DNA of 7,455 nucleotides from Candidatus Zixiibacteriota bacterium. Its GTDB lineage: Bacteria > Zixibacteria > MSB-5A5 > GN15 > FEB-12. The DNA lies in NCBI GenBank assembly GCA_022570975.1, contig JACZYS010000063.1, positions 1 through 7,455 of the forward strand. The letters are read 5' to 3'. Below, piece by piece: positions 1-6,340 of this stretch (position 1 is its first letter; each line of letters opens with the position of its first letter). A program made the translations under genes and the position numbers. A model generated the notes under the pieces. It worked only from the letters and a program-made list of their open reading frames with translations. It had not been told where the DNA came from and did not search any database.

Positions 1-626
1 TGCAAATTATGAGTAGCAATAACAAAAGCAGTCTTGTTCTTTTCATTCAGATTAAACAGTAACTCATGAAGTTTCTGCCCGGAAGCTATGTCAAGATTAC
101 CGGATGGTTCATCGGCTAAGACTATCTCCGGCTCATTGGCAAGTGACCTGGCAACTGCTACTCTCTGTTGTTCTCCCCCTGATAGTTGACTGGGGAGATG
201 TTTCGCTCTATCTATTAAACCAACCTGCTCCAAAAGATGTTCCCCTCTTTGACGCGCATATGAAGGGCTTTTATCAGCAATTAAAATTGGCATCATCACA
301 TTCTCTAATGCTGAAAAATCACTTAAAAGATAATGTGACTGAAAAACAAAACCAATCTTTCCATTCCTGAATCTGGCCAGTTCCTGTTGATTTTTTGTCA
401 GCATTGATTCTCCGGATATCTCTAAGAGACCTGAGTTTGGTCTGTCCAGTCCGCCAAAAATGTGGAGCAGGGTTGACTTGCCAACCCCTGATTCACCGGT
501 GACGGCAATCATTTCCGAAGGTTGGACGGTTAAGGAAACTCCCTTTAAGACGCCCAAACTGCCATCGGGAGTTTCAAACTCCCGATATATATTTTCGGCT
601 TTGAGTATGTTCAGTTGTTCTTCCAT
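1..626 (-). CDS. lolD: LolD-like lipoprotein-export ABC transporter ATP-binding protein (3' end cut by window)
   Basis: This is the ATPase subunit of an inner-membrane ABC transporter, most likely LolCDE, which uses ATP to release lipoproteins to the periplasmic carrier LolA. The 208 visible codons contain a complete set of ABC motifs: Walker A GESGVGKS (residues 44-51), Q-loop FVFQ with Gln96, signature LSGGEQQR (148-155), Walker B LADEPSGNLD (170-179, catalytic Glu173) and an H-loop VIATHN near the window edge. The stretch after Walker A (STLLHIFGGLD) is typical of the LolD/MacB/FtsE-like group. LolD proteins are usually ~225-230 residues, so about 20-25 are missing beyond base 1. The ATG at 626 puts Walker A at the usual distance from the N-terminus; only a weak AGAG precedes it. 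The gene lies 103 bases downstream of a LolC/E-type permease on the same strand, which supports LolD over MacB or FtsE. The family is certain; the exact substrate is inferred from the neighbour. Confidence 0.88.
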   Translation of the reverse strand, partial: MEEQLNILKAENIYREFETPDGSLGVLKGVSLTVQPSEMIAVTGESGVGKSTLLHIFGGLDRPNSGLLEISGESMLTKNQQELARFRNGKIGFVFQSHYLLSDFSALENVMMPILIADKSPSYARQRGEHLLEQVGLIDRAKHLPSQLSGGEQQRVAVARSLANEPEIVLADEPSGNLDIASGQKLHELLFNLNEKNKTAFVIATHNL

Positions 627-684
627 CTCTAAATATTAAGCTATTTCCGATATTATCGCTTTATTCTTATATTTTCGCCATATT

Positions 685-698
685 TAAACATATGTTTA
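685..698. repeat. Perfect 14-bp palindrome between permease and ATPase genes
   Basis: TAAACATATGTTTA reads identically on both strands. It sits in the 103-base gap between the permease stop and the ATPase start, where a regulator site or a short RNA hairpin could tune the second gene. A+T-rich palindromes of this size also occur by chance, so no function is claimed. Confidence 0.35.
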
Positions 699-729
699 GC
701 AATTGGAATCAATAAATTATTCTCTTTTT

Positions 730-1956
730 TTACTGCCTGAAAACCTCTATAACGTTTAATCTTGAAGCCTGATTTGCCGGATAGAAAGCCGCAATAAGAC
801 AAATTATGACAGTAACCGCTCCGGCCAGCAGGAAATCAATATAGTGAATTTCAAAGGGGATATATGAAATAAAATAAATATCCGGCGGCAGGGATATCAG
901 ATTAAACTTATTCTGAATCCAGACCAGCAATCCGGCAAAAATCCAACCCCCGATTACTCCCACAGAGCCTACAAAAAGTCCATTTATTAGGAAAATCTTT
1001 CTTATTGAAGCTGGAGTTGAGCCAATAGTTTTCAATATCCCAATCTCGGTTCTCTTTTCCATGGTCAGCATTACCAAAGTAGATATAATTGAAAAAGCAG
1101 CCACGATTACAATCAGAATGAACCCCAAGAAAAGAATCTTTTTCTCAATGGCAATCCATGTAAACAGGTTCTTGTGCAAAATGTACCAGGGGACAATATC
1201 AAATTTGAATCCTAAAGCGGAATCAATTTGGGGAGCTATCAGTTCGGCATCATTGATATTTTCCAATCTCAGATGAACAGCCGTTACCGCTTTGTCAATT
1301 GAGAACAATTTTTGAGCATCCTGTAAGGATATATATGCCATCTGAGCATCAAATTCAAACATCCCGGTCTCAAATATTGCCGACAGGTAAAACTTGGCAA
1401 CTCTTGGCCTTGCCTTCCGGTGGAGGTCTTCTCCCTTGAGTGAATACAGAACTACCGGTTCACCCAGATATAGTTTTAGACGCTGAGCAAGGTTGCTTCC
1501 AATAATTATTCCCGGAACAGAGTCAATATCGTTTTCAATCGGTGAAAAGGTATATATCCCGGCTTTTATGTCATCGGCAATTTTGGAGGTTTTTCTTTCT
1601 TTATCTAAGTCAATCCCCCGAATTACTATACCATCACCTTCCGAAGATGAGGAAATGGCTGCCTTATAGAAAATAAACGGTGAAGCTGCTTTTACACCTT
1701 CAAAAGCTTCAATTTTTTCTGTCAGCTCATTGTAATTCTCAATTAAAGGACTGCCAAAGGGGAAAACTGAGATGTGTGAGGTAGTTCCTAAAAGACGGCT
1801 CCGGATTTCCGATTCAAAACCATTATGAATTGACATAACCAGACAGACAGCCGCGACTCCCAGCATGACACCCAGAATAGTAATTCGGGTTGACTTAGAA
1901 ATAAAAAAACGCCCGGAACGCATATACCGCCTGGCGATAAGATATTCATATCTCAT
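730..1956 (-). CDS. lolC: LolC/LolE-family lipoprotein-releasing ABC transporter permease
   Basis: This is the membrane subunit partnering the downstream LolD-like ATPase. It would take lipoproteins from the outer leaflet of the inner membrane and pass them to LolA. The 408-residue product has the family layout: a short cytoplasmic N-terminus (MRYEYLIARRYMRSG), a first membrane helix at about 25-45 ending in MSIHNGF, a ~220-residue periplasmic (MacB-like core) domain, then three C-terminal helices forming the FtsX domain. Before the third helix is the cytoplasmic coupling motif MEKRTEIGILKTIGS, and the protein ends FYPANQASRLNVIEVFRQ, a classic LolC/E tail. The start at ATG 1956 is chosen because LolC/E proteins begin just before this LIARRYMRS segment. 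A TTG at 1992 would add 12 residues with no family counterpart. No good ribosome binding site is visible. Only one permease is in view, so it may form a homodimer (LolF-like) or pair with a LolE encoded elsewhere; LolC versus LolE cannot be decided. Confidence 0.85.
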   Translation of the reverse strand: MRYEYLIARRYMRSGRFFISKSTRITILGVMLGVAAVCLVMSIHNGFESEIRSRLLGTTSHISVFPFGSPLIENYNELTEKIEAFEGVKAASPFIFYKAAISSSSEGDGIVIRGIDLDKERKTSKIADDIKAGIYTFSPIENDIDSVPGIIIGSNLAQRLKLYLGEPVVLYSLKGEDLHRKARPRVAKFYLSAIFETGMFEFDAQMAYISLQDAQKLFSIDKAVTAVHLRLENINDAELIAPQIDSALGFKFDIVPWYILHKNLFTWIAIEKKILFLGFILIVIVAAFSIISTLVMLTMEKRTEIGILKTIGSTPASIRKIFLINGLFVGSVGVIGGWIFAGLLVWIQNKFNLISLPPDIYFISYIPFEIHYIDFLLAGAVTVIICLIAAFYPANQASRLNVIEVFRQ

Positions 1957-2019
1957 GTAGTAATGATATGATTTATTTTTGACAAAAATCAATTTTTTTT
2001 ATGCTCATACAGAGTGAAA

Positions 2020-2043
2020 TTGTTCTCGTCTGAATAAGAACAA
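2020..2043. promoter_or_regulatory. Inverted repeat upstream of lolC (possible operator or leader hairpin)
   Basis: TTGTTCT (2020-2026) and AGAACAA (2037-2043) are perfect 7-base inverted halves with a 10-base spacer. The site is 64 bases upstream of the permease start, in the intergenic region before the rightward tRNA. The half-site spacing would suit a dimeric repressor on two nearby helical turns. It could equally be a 5'-UTR hairpin or chance. No regulator is identified. Confidence 0.3.
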
Positions 2044-2119
2044 AATCATCTCAGGAGTGTTGAAAACAGTTAAAGATGTTGCTTAGATACAAGTATTTCC
2101 TTAATTTTCCGTGAATCGT

Positions 2120-2140
2120 TGATTTTGCCAATGAAAATCA
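2120..2140. repeat. Inverted repeat just upstream of tRNA-Leu
   Basis: TGATTTT (2120-2126) and AAAATCA (2134-2140) form a perfect 7-base inverted repeat around a 7-base loop (GCCAATG), 10 bases before the tRNA. The stem is A+T-rich and has no following U-run on either strand, so it is not a convincing terminator. It may overlap the tRNA promoter region. Confidence 0.3.
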
Positions 2141-2150
2141 CCGGCTTCCT

Positions 2151-2232
<82 letters not shown>

Positions 2233-2267
2233 TGTTATTATGATTGAGAGTAAAAACTTTCAGTAGT

Positions 2268-2296
2268 TTGTTATTGATAAATGTATTTGATATTGT
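2268..2296 (+). promoter_or_regulatory. Candidate sigma-70-type promoter for tig
   Basis: TTGTTA (2268-2273) and TATTGT (2291-2296) are separated by 17 bases, each matching four of six consensus positions. The site lies between the tRNA end and the trigger factor start, so it could drive tig independently of the tRNA. Similar matches are frequent in A+T-rich DNA, so support is weak. Confidence 0.25.
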
Positions 2297-2330
2297 ATTC
2301 TGGATTTTGAAATATGAGGCAAAAAATAAT

Positions 2331-3596
2331 ATGAATTTGAAGTCTGACATTAGGAACCTTGAGGGGCTCAAAAGAGAAATCTCTGTGGAAGTTCCGGCTG
2401 AAATTGTTAATCTAAAAATGGATCAGATGTTTAACGAAATCAGAAAAGAAAAAACACTCAAAGGTTTCAGAAAAGGTAAAGCACCGCTTAATATCATTAA
2501 ATCAACTTTTGGGAGCCAGGTCAAAGCCGACGTAGTTGACCGGGTTATAAAAGACTCTTACCGGGAAGTGCTGGTTGACAAAAAGCTGATGGTTGCCTCA
2601 GACCCGGAACTGACAGATATGAATATGAACGATGACGGCGGGATGAAATTTGTCATCAATCTGGAAGTTTACCCTCAACTAGAAAAAGTTAACTATAAAA
2701 ATCTCAAATTAGATATTGCTAAAAATGAAGTCAGTGATGAGGAAGTTGATGATTACTTAAGTCATATGCGGGAACAGTTTTCTGAAAGAAGAAATGTTGA
2801 CCGGGCGGCCAGTGATAAAGATGTTGTAACGGTCGATCTGGAAAAACTGCTGGATTCAAAGATGATTATGAAAGAAAGCAGTTTCCCGGATTCCTCTATT
2901 GATTTAACTAGCAGCCGGACAATCAAAGAATTCCGCGAGCAGATTCCCGGAATGAAAACCGGCGAAAGCAAAGAGATAGAAATTAAATATGCCAAAGACT
3001 ACCATGACAAACAGTTTGCCGGGGCTTTAATCAAGTACAAAGCGACTTTAAAAGAAGTAAATGAAAAAATTCTTCCCAAAATTGATGATTCTTTTGCCAA
3101 AAAAGTTGGTATTGGTGAAACGGTTCTGGAACTTAGATTAAAACTGAGGGAAGATATCCAAAAACAGAAAGATGATAACCTAAAAAAAGTACAGAAGAAT
3201 CTGATAATAAAGCAAATGGTTGAAAAAAATGAAGTCCCTGTTCCGCAAGCAACAATCAATGACTATCTAAATAATGTCGTCAAAGACTTAAAAGAGAAAA
3301 ACTCAGAGTTGAAAGAAGACGAGATAAAAGAGCAGTACCGGCCGATTGGAGAATCATTTTTTAGGTGGAATTTTCTGTATCATAAACTTTCTGAGCAGGA
3401 AAAGATTGAAGTTTTACCGGCTGATTCCGAAAATCTAATTAAGAGCTTTGCCATTAATTATAATATGACTCCGGAAAAAGCAATGGAAGCATTACAGAAA
3501 TCGGGCAGAATTGGTGAGATTAGAGAAACTATTTTGGAAGAAAAAGTGTTAGACTTTCTATTCTCAAAGGCTCAAATTGTTGAGGCAAAAAGCTAA
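2331..3596 (+). CDS. tig: Trigger factor, ribosome-associated chaperone
   Basis: Trigger factor binds at the ribosomal exit tunnel and shelters nascent chains. The 421-residue product (E. coli 432) has three recognisable parts. The N-terminal ribosome-binding domain carries the signature GFRKGKAP at residues 45-52. A FKBP-like domain covers about 164-250 (DVVTVDL at 164, IPGMKTGE at 205-212, DYH at 223-225). A long, charged helical C-terminal chaperone domain follows. The start is ATG 2331, preceded by GAGG at 2316-2319; MNLKSDIRNLEGLKREI aligns with known trigger factor N-termini. The frame stays open back to a TTG at 2244, but that 29-residue hydrophobic extension has no counterpart. In the FKBP-like domain several aromatic and glycine positions of the E. 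coli active site are replaced (for example DFTG becomes DLEK), so isomerase activity is doubtful while chaperone activity should remain. tRNA-Leu lies upstream and clpP 107 bases downstream. Confidence 0.96.
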   Translation: MNLKSDIRNLEGLKREISVEVPAEIVNLKMDQMFNEIRKEKTLKGFRKGKAPLNIIKSTFGSQVKADVVDRVIKDSYREVLVDKKLMVASDPELTDMNMNDDGGMKFVINLEVYPQLEKVNYKNLKLDIAKNEVSDEEVDDYLSHMREQFSERRNVDRAASDKDVVTVDLEKLLDSKMIMKESSFPDSSIDLTSSRTIKEFREQIPGMKTGESKEIEIKYAKDYHDKQFAGALIKYKATLKEVNEKILPKIDDSFAKKVGIGETVLELRLKLREDIQKQKDDNLKKVQKNLIIKQMVEKNEVPVPQATINDYLNNVVKDLKEKNSELKEDEIKEQYRPIGESFFRWNFLYHKLSEQEKIEVLPADSENLIKSFAINYNMTPEKAMEALQKSGRIGEIRETILEEKVLDFLFSKAQIVEAKS

Positions 3597-3633
3597 GCTG
3601 AATATTTTAGTCTGAATTGAAGTTTAAAAAAAG

Positions 3634-3648
3634 AAAGCCTTTGGCTTT
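3634..3648. terminator. Hairpin between tig and clpP (weak or reverse-facing terminator)
   Basis: AAAGCC (3634-3639) and GGCTTT (3643-3648) form a perfect 6-bp stem with a TTT loop. Read rightward it is followed by just one more T before GAAAC, so it is a poor terminator for tig and might only attenuate. Read leftward it is followed by C and then seven T (the complement of bases 3626-3632), which looks more like an intrinsic terminator for antisense transcripts. Confidence 0.35.
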
Positions 3649-3703
3649 TGAAACAAAAAGTAAATAAACGGGTCTAAACAGATATAGAACGGAAAGAAAT
3701 CAG

Positions 3704-4321
3704 ATGGAAGATAAAATTTTTAATAACTTTCTGGTACCAATGGTTGTTGAACAAACAGGCAGAGGTGAACGTGCTTACGATATATTCTCCCGTCTTTTAA
3801 AAGACAGAATTATTTTTATAGGCACTCCAATTGATGACCAGATTGCTAACCTGGTAATTGCCCAGATGCTGTTCCTTGGAGCCGAAGATCCTGAAAAAGA
3901 TATCTTTGTTTATATCAACTCCCCCGGCGGCTCGGTAACAGCCGGCATGGCAATTTATGATACCATGCAATATATCAAACCGGACGTTGCTACAACCTGC
4001 ATGGGAATAGCTGCCTCCATGGGTGCATTTCTTCTGGCTGCAGGTGCTCAAGGCAAAAGAGCTGCCCTTCCCAACAGCCGGGTTATGATTCACCAGCCCC
4101 TCGCCGGAACGCAGGGTCCGATATCAGATATTGAAATTATGACCGAAGAATTCAAAAAGACAAAAGTAAAACTGAATAAGCTTCTCGTACTTCACACCGG
4201 ACAGACGCTCAAGAAAATTGAATCGGATACGGACAGAAATTTTTTCATGTCTGCCGATGAAGCAAAAGAGTATGGTATTATTGATAAAGTATATTCCAAT
4301 GATCACAAGAAAGACAAATAG
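3704..4321 (+). CDS. clpP: ClpP, ATP-dependent Clp protease proteolytic subunit
   Basis: ClpP is the tetradecameric serine peptidase chamber that degrades substrates threaded in by ClpX or other Clp ATPases. The 205-residue length is normal. Family motifs are clear: the oxyanion strand INSPGGSVTAG (71-81), nucleophile Ser105 in GIAASMGAFLLAAG, and His130 in MIHQP. The third triad residue is unusual. In the block ESDTDRNFFMSA the position aligned with the E. coli catalytic Asp (ERDTERDRFLSA) is Asn179, codon AAT at 4238-4240. An Asn here is known in Listeria ClpP1, which has reduced activity, so this enzyme may be slow, need activation, or act with a second ClpP. GGAAAG at 3691-3696 lies 7 bases before the ATG. 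The short N-terminus before the LLKDRIIFIG core suggests little or no propeptide. The clpX start follows 6 bases after the stop, implying translation from one mRNA. Confidence 0.97.
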   Translation: MEDKIFNNFLVPMVVEQTGRGERAYDIFSRLLKDRIIFIGTPIDDQIANLVIAQMLFLGAEDPEKDIFVYINSPGGSVTAGMAIYDTMQYIKPDVATTCMGIAASMGAFLLAAGAQGKRAALPNSRVMIHQPLAGTQGPISDIEIMTEEFKKTKVKLNKLLVLHTGQTLKKIESDTDRNFFMSADEAKEYGIIDKVYSNDHKKDK

Positions 4322-4327
4322 AAACCT

Positions 4328-5611
4328 ATGACTGACGATAAAAATTTCCAGAACTTATCTCATCGCTGTTCTTTCTGTGGAAAACCGACCGGACAGGTAA
4401 AGAGGCTTTTCTCAGGTCATGAATCTTATATCTGCAATGAGTGTGTGGAACTCTGTAACGACCTCCTGCAACACTCATCAGATAGCGAGCCGCAGGACCA
4501 GATACGGGATTTACCCTCTCCTAAAGAGATAAAGGAATTTTTGGATGATTATGTAATAGGACAGGAAGAGGCCAAAAAGACCGTGGCTGTTGCCGTTTAT
4601 AATCATTACAAAAGAATCAATGAGCAAATCAGAAAAAGATTCCTCCCCGCTGCAGGCGACAGTGACTCAGCAATAGAATTAGAAAAATCTAATATTCTTC
4701 TTATTGGTTCAACCGGTACCGGAAAAACATTGCTGGCTCGTTCACTGGCAAAACTTTTAAAAGTTCCATTTACAATTGCAGACGCGACGGTATTGACCGA
4801 GGCCGGATATGTTGGCGAAGATGTAGAAAATATTCTGGTCCGTCTTTATCAGGCATCGGACTTCAGTCAGCAGAAAACAGAGCGCGGAATTATTTATATT
4901 GATGAAATCGACAAGATATCCAGAAAAGATGCCAATGCCTCAATTACCAGAGATGTTTCAGGCGAAGGTGTTCAGCAGGGGCTGCTTAAAATTTTAGAAG
5001 GTACCGTTGCCAACGTTCCCCCAAAGGGAGGAAGAAAACATCCCGAACAATCTTTCGTACACATAAACACTACCAACATTCTTTTCATTTGCGGTGGAGC
5101 TTTTGATGGTTTGGAAAAAGTTGTCGGAAGGAGGCTGGGAAAAAACATTGTTGGTTTTGATGCCGAAACAAAACATGTTGACACAGACTCTGCAGATATC
5201 TTTGAGAAAGTTATTCCGGCTGACCTGATTGAATATGGTCTAATTCCGGAATTGGTTGGACGTTTGCCGGTCACAACATCTTTAAAACCTCTGGATGAAA
5301 AAGCTCTCAGAAGTATCTTAACCGAGCCGAAAAATTCTATAACCAAACAGTATGTTAAGCTTTTTGAAATGGAAGGCGTTAAACTGAAATTTGAACCGGG
5401 AGCATTGAATGCCGCCGTTAAGATTGCCATAGAAAGAAAAACCGGTGCCAGAGCATTACGCTCTATATTTGAAAAAGCAATGCTGGATATCATGTATCAG
5501 GTTCCGTCAATGGATGATGTGGCTGAAGTTATTATCACAGAAAAGACTATTACCGAGCATGAAGAGCCAAAAATTGTGACTATCTCCGAAAAAAGTAAAA
5601 AAGCCAGTTAA
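4328..5611 (+). CDS. clpX: ClpX, ATP-dependent unfoldase subunit of ClpXP
   Basis: ClpX is the hexameric AAA+ unfoldase that recognises degradation tags and feeds substrates to ClpP. The 427 residues include an N-terminal zinc-binding domain with four cysteines (Cys14, Cys17, Cys36, Cys39) that dimerises and binds adaptors and substrates. The AAA+ module follows: Walker A GSTGTGKT (127-134; most ClpX have Pro at the second position), pore loop GYVG (160-163), Walker B YIDEIDKI with Asp192-Glu193, the RKH substrate-gating loop (236-238), and sensor 2 GARALR (373-378). The ClpP-docking loop, IGF in E. coli, is VGF at 275-277. All catalytic residues appear intact. The ATG at 4328 comes 6 bases after the clpP stop with no clear Shine-Dalgarno sequence, suggesting translational coupling to clpP. 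The next gene is 133 bases away, so clpX is probably the end of the tig-clpP-clpX unit. Confidence 0.98.
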   Translation: MTDDKNFQNLSHRCSFCGKPTGQVKRLFSGHESYICNECVELCNDLLQHSSDSEPQDQIRDLPSPKEIKEFLDDYVIGQEEAKKTVAVAVYNHYKRINEQIRKRFLPAAGDSDSAIELEKSNILLIGSTGTGKTLLARSLAKLLKVPFTIADATVLTEAGYVGEDVENILVRLYQASDFSQQKTERGIIYIDEIDKISRKDANASITRDVSGEGVQQGLLKILEGTVANVPPKGGRKHPEQSFVHINTTNILFICGGAFDGLEKVVGRRLGKNIVGFDAETKHVDTDSADIFEKVIPADLIEYGLIPELVGRLPVTTSLKPLDEKALRSILTEPKNSITKQYVKLFEMEGVKLKFEPGALNAAVKIAIERKTGARALRSIFEKAMLDIMYQVPSMDDVAEVIITEKTITEHEEPKIVTISEKSKKAS

Positions 5612-5653
5612 GATTAAACCTAATCAACCAAATCTGCTTCAATAATCTTTTTT
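5610..5653 (+). terminator. Possible weak terminator after clpX
   Basis: AAGATTA (5610-5616) can pair with TAATCTT (5643-5649), leading into six T at 5648-5653. A smaller alternative hairpin, GATTA-AACC-TAATC, lies within. The stems are A+T-rich and the main loop is 26 bases, so stability is doubtful. The position, directly after the clpX stop, is the only other support. Confidence 0.2.
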
Positions 5654-5670
5654 ATTAACATTAGAGGGTG

Positions 5671-5698
5671 TTGATTCTTCTGGAACGATAGGTATATT
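5671..5698 (+). promoter_or_regulatory. Candidate sigma-70-type promoter upstream of the DinB-like gene
   Basis: TTGATT (5671-5676) and TATATT (5693-5698; five of six consensus bases) are separated by 16 bases. They lie 46 bases before the ATG of the DinB-like gene and beyond the clpX stop, which suggests that the right block has its own transcription start. Confidence 0.35.
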
Positions 5699-5734
5699 CA
5701 GGTGTTAAATAAGAAATATCCAAACCTATATTTC

Positions 5735-5740
5735 AGGAGG
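5735..5740 (+). promoter_or_regulatory. Consensus Shine-Dalgarno sequence of the DinB-like gene
   Basis: AGGAGG (extended to AGGAGGG) ends 4 bases before the ATG at 5745. It fixes that start and shows that the organism uses Shine-Dalgarno initiation. It is by far the strongest site in the window; clpX has essentially none. Confidence 0.7.
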
Positions 5741-5744
5741 GAAA

Positions 5745-6228
5745 ATGCTCAAAGAAGTCAAACCAATACATTGCATGTACAAGTTGAATTCAAGAACACT
5801 ACAAATGACCTTAAAAGATGTCTCAGAAGAAGATTTCAAGAAGCGACCTACTGAAAACTCAAACAGCCTTCAATGGAATTACGGTCATTTGACCGTAGAG
5901 CGATGTCATATTATCGGTTTAACCGGCCATGAAAGAAAAAACCCCTGGGGTGATCTTTTTGAAAACGGAAAACCTGCTCTCCCAGCAGACCAATATCCTG
6001 ACTTGAAAGAAATTGAAAATGAAATGGATAAAATCTCTACCGATTTGATTGCTCGGCTCGAAAAGATGGAAGAACGAAGAGCAATTGTAAAGTCATCTTA
6101 CAATTTCCCCACAGAGGACAAATCTGTTTTGGGGGGGGATAGCTTTTATGATGTGGCATGAGGGCATTCATATTGGACAGATGGCATATATAAGAAAAAT
6201 GTTGAACTATTCTCCTGCATTTGGCTAA
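5745..6228 (+). pseudogene. DinB-superfamily (putative metal-dependent) protein, frameshifted at a G8 run
   Basis: As sequenced, the frame from ATG 5745 ends at TGA 6159-6161 after 138 residues, but only the first 131 look native. These include NSLQWNYGHLTVERCHIIGLTG, typical of the DinB four-helix-bundle fold, with metal-ligand candidate His48. At eight G (6131-6138) the reading frame changes. With one G fewer the protein would continue LGGIAFMMWHEGIHIGQMAYIRKML and end at TAA 6226-6228, giving 160 residues, a normal DinB-family length. The restored tail holds the HEGxHxGQ helix with His138 and His142, the other two expected metal ligands; the truncated protein lacks both. Known members include bacillithiol- and mycothiol-dependent S-transferases and many proteins of unknown function; no substrate can be assigned. 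The cause could be a homopolymer sequencing error, slipped-strand phase variation or true decay. Well-kept coding sequence on both sides argues against old decay. Confidence 0.75.
6131..6138 (+). repeat. Poly-G tract (G8) at the frameshift point
   Basis: Eight consecutive G follow TTTT inside the DinB-like gene. It is the longest G run in a window that is otherwise A+T-rich. Seven or ten G would join the two halves of the gene. Such tracts are prone both to replication slippage and to miscounting by sequencers. Confidence 0.9.
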
Positions 6229-6253
6229 CGGCAGGACTTTTCCAGCTTTTTGA

Positions 6254-6282
6254 TTGCCTCCTTGCTTGCACCGTTTTATATT
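6254..6282 (+). promoter_or_regulatory. Candidate promoter for the secreted DUF4846-like gene
   Basis: TTGCCT (6254-6259) and TATATT (6277-6282) are separated by 17 bases, in the 112-base gap between the restored DinB stop and the ATG at 6341. The -10 is good and the -35 moderate. It is a candidate only. Confidence 0.25.
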
Positions 6283-6340
6283 TCTTATCAGGTAATTAAC
6301 TGAACAATTAATCGGAAGGACAATTTCAATAAAGTTTGCT

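Noticed and set aside
104..370. Plus-strand 88-residue open frame
   Set aside because: It lies entirely antisense to the LolD-like ATPase, whose full ABC motif set is read on the other strand.
1957..1992. Longer permease start at TTG 1992
   Set aside because: It adds 12 residues without family resemblance; LolC/E proteins start close to the LIARRYMRS segment, matching ATG 1956.
2244..2330. Longer trigger factor start at TTG 2244
   Set aside because: The added 29 residues are hydrophobic and unlike trigger factor N-termini, and GAGG at 2316-2319 supports ATG 2331.
3597..3703. Separate clpP promoter
   Set aside because: TTGAAA at 3648 has no acceptable -10 at 16-18 bases, and TATAGA at 3683 has no -35; read-through from tig is the simpler reading.
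4972..5493. Minus-strand 173-residue open frame inside clpX
   Set aside because: It is antisense to highly conserved clpX coding sequence and serine-rich, with no recognisable domain.
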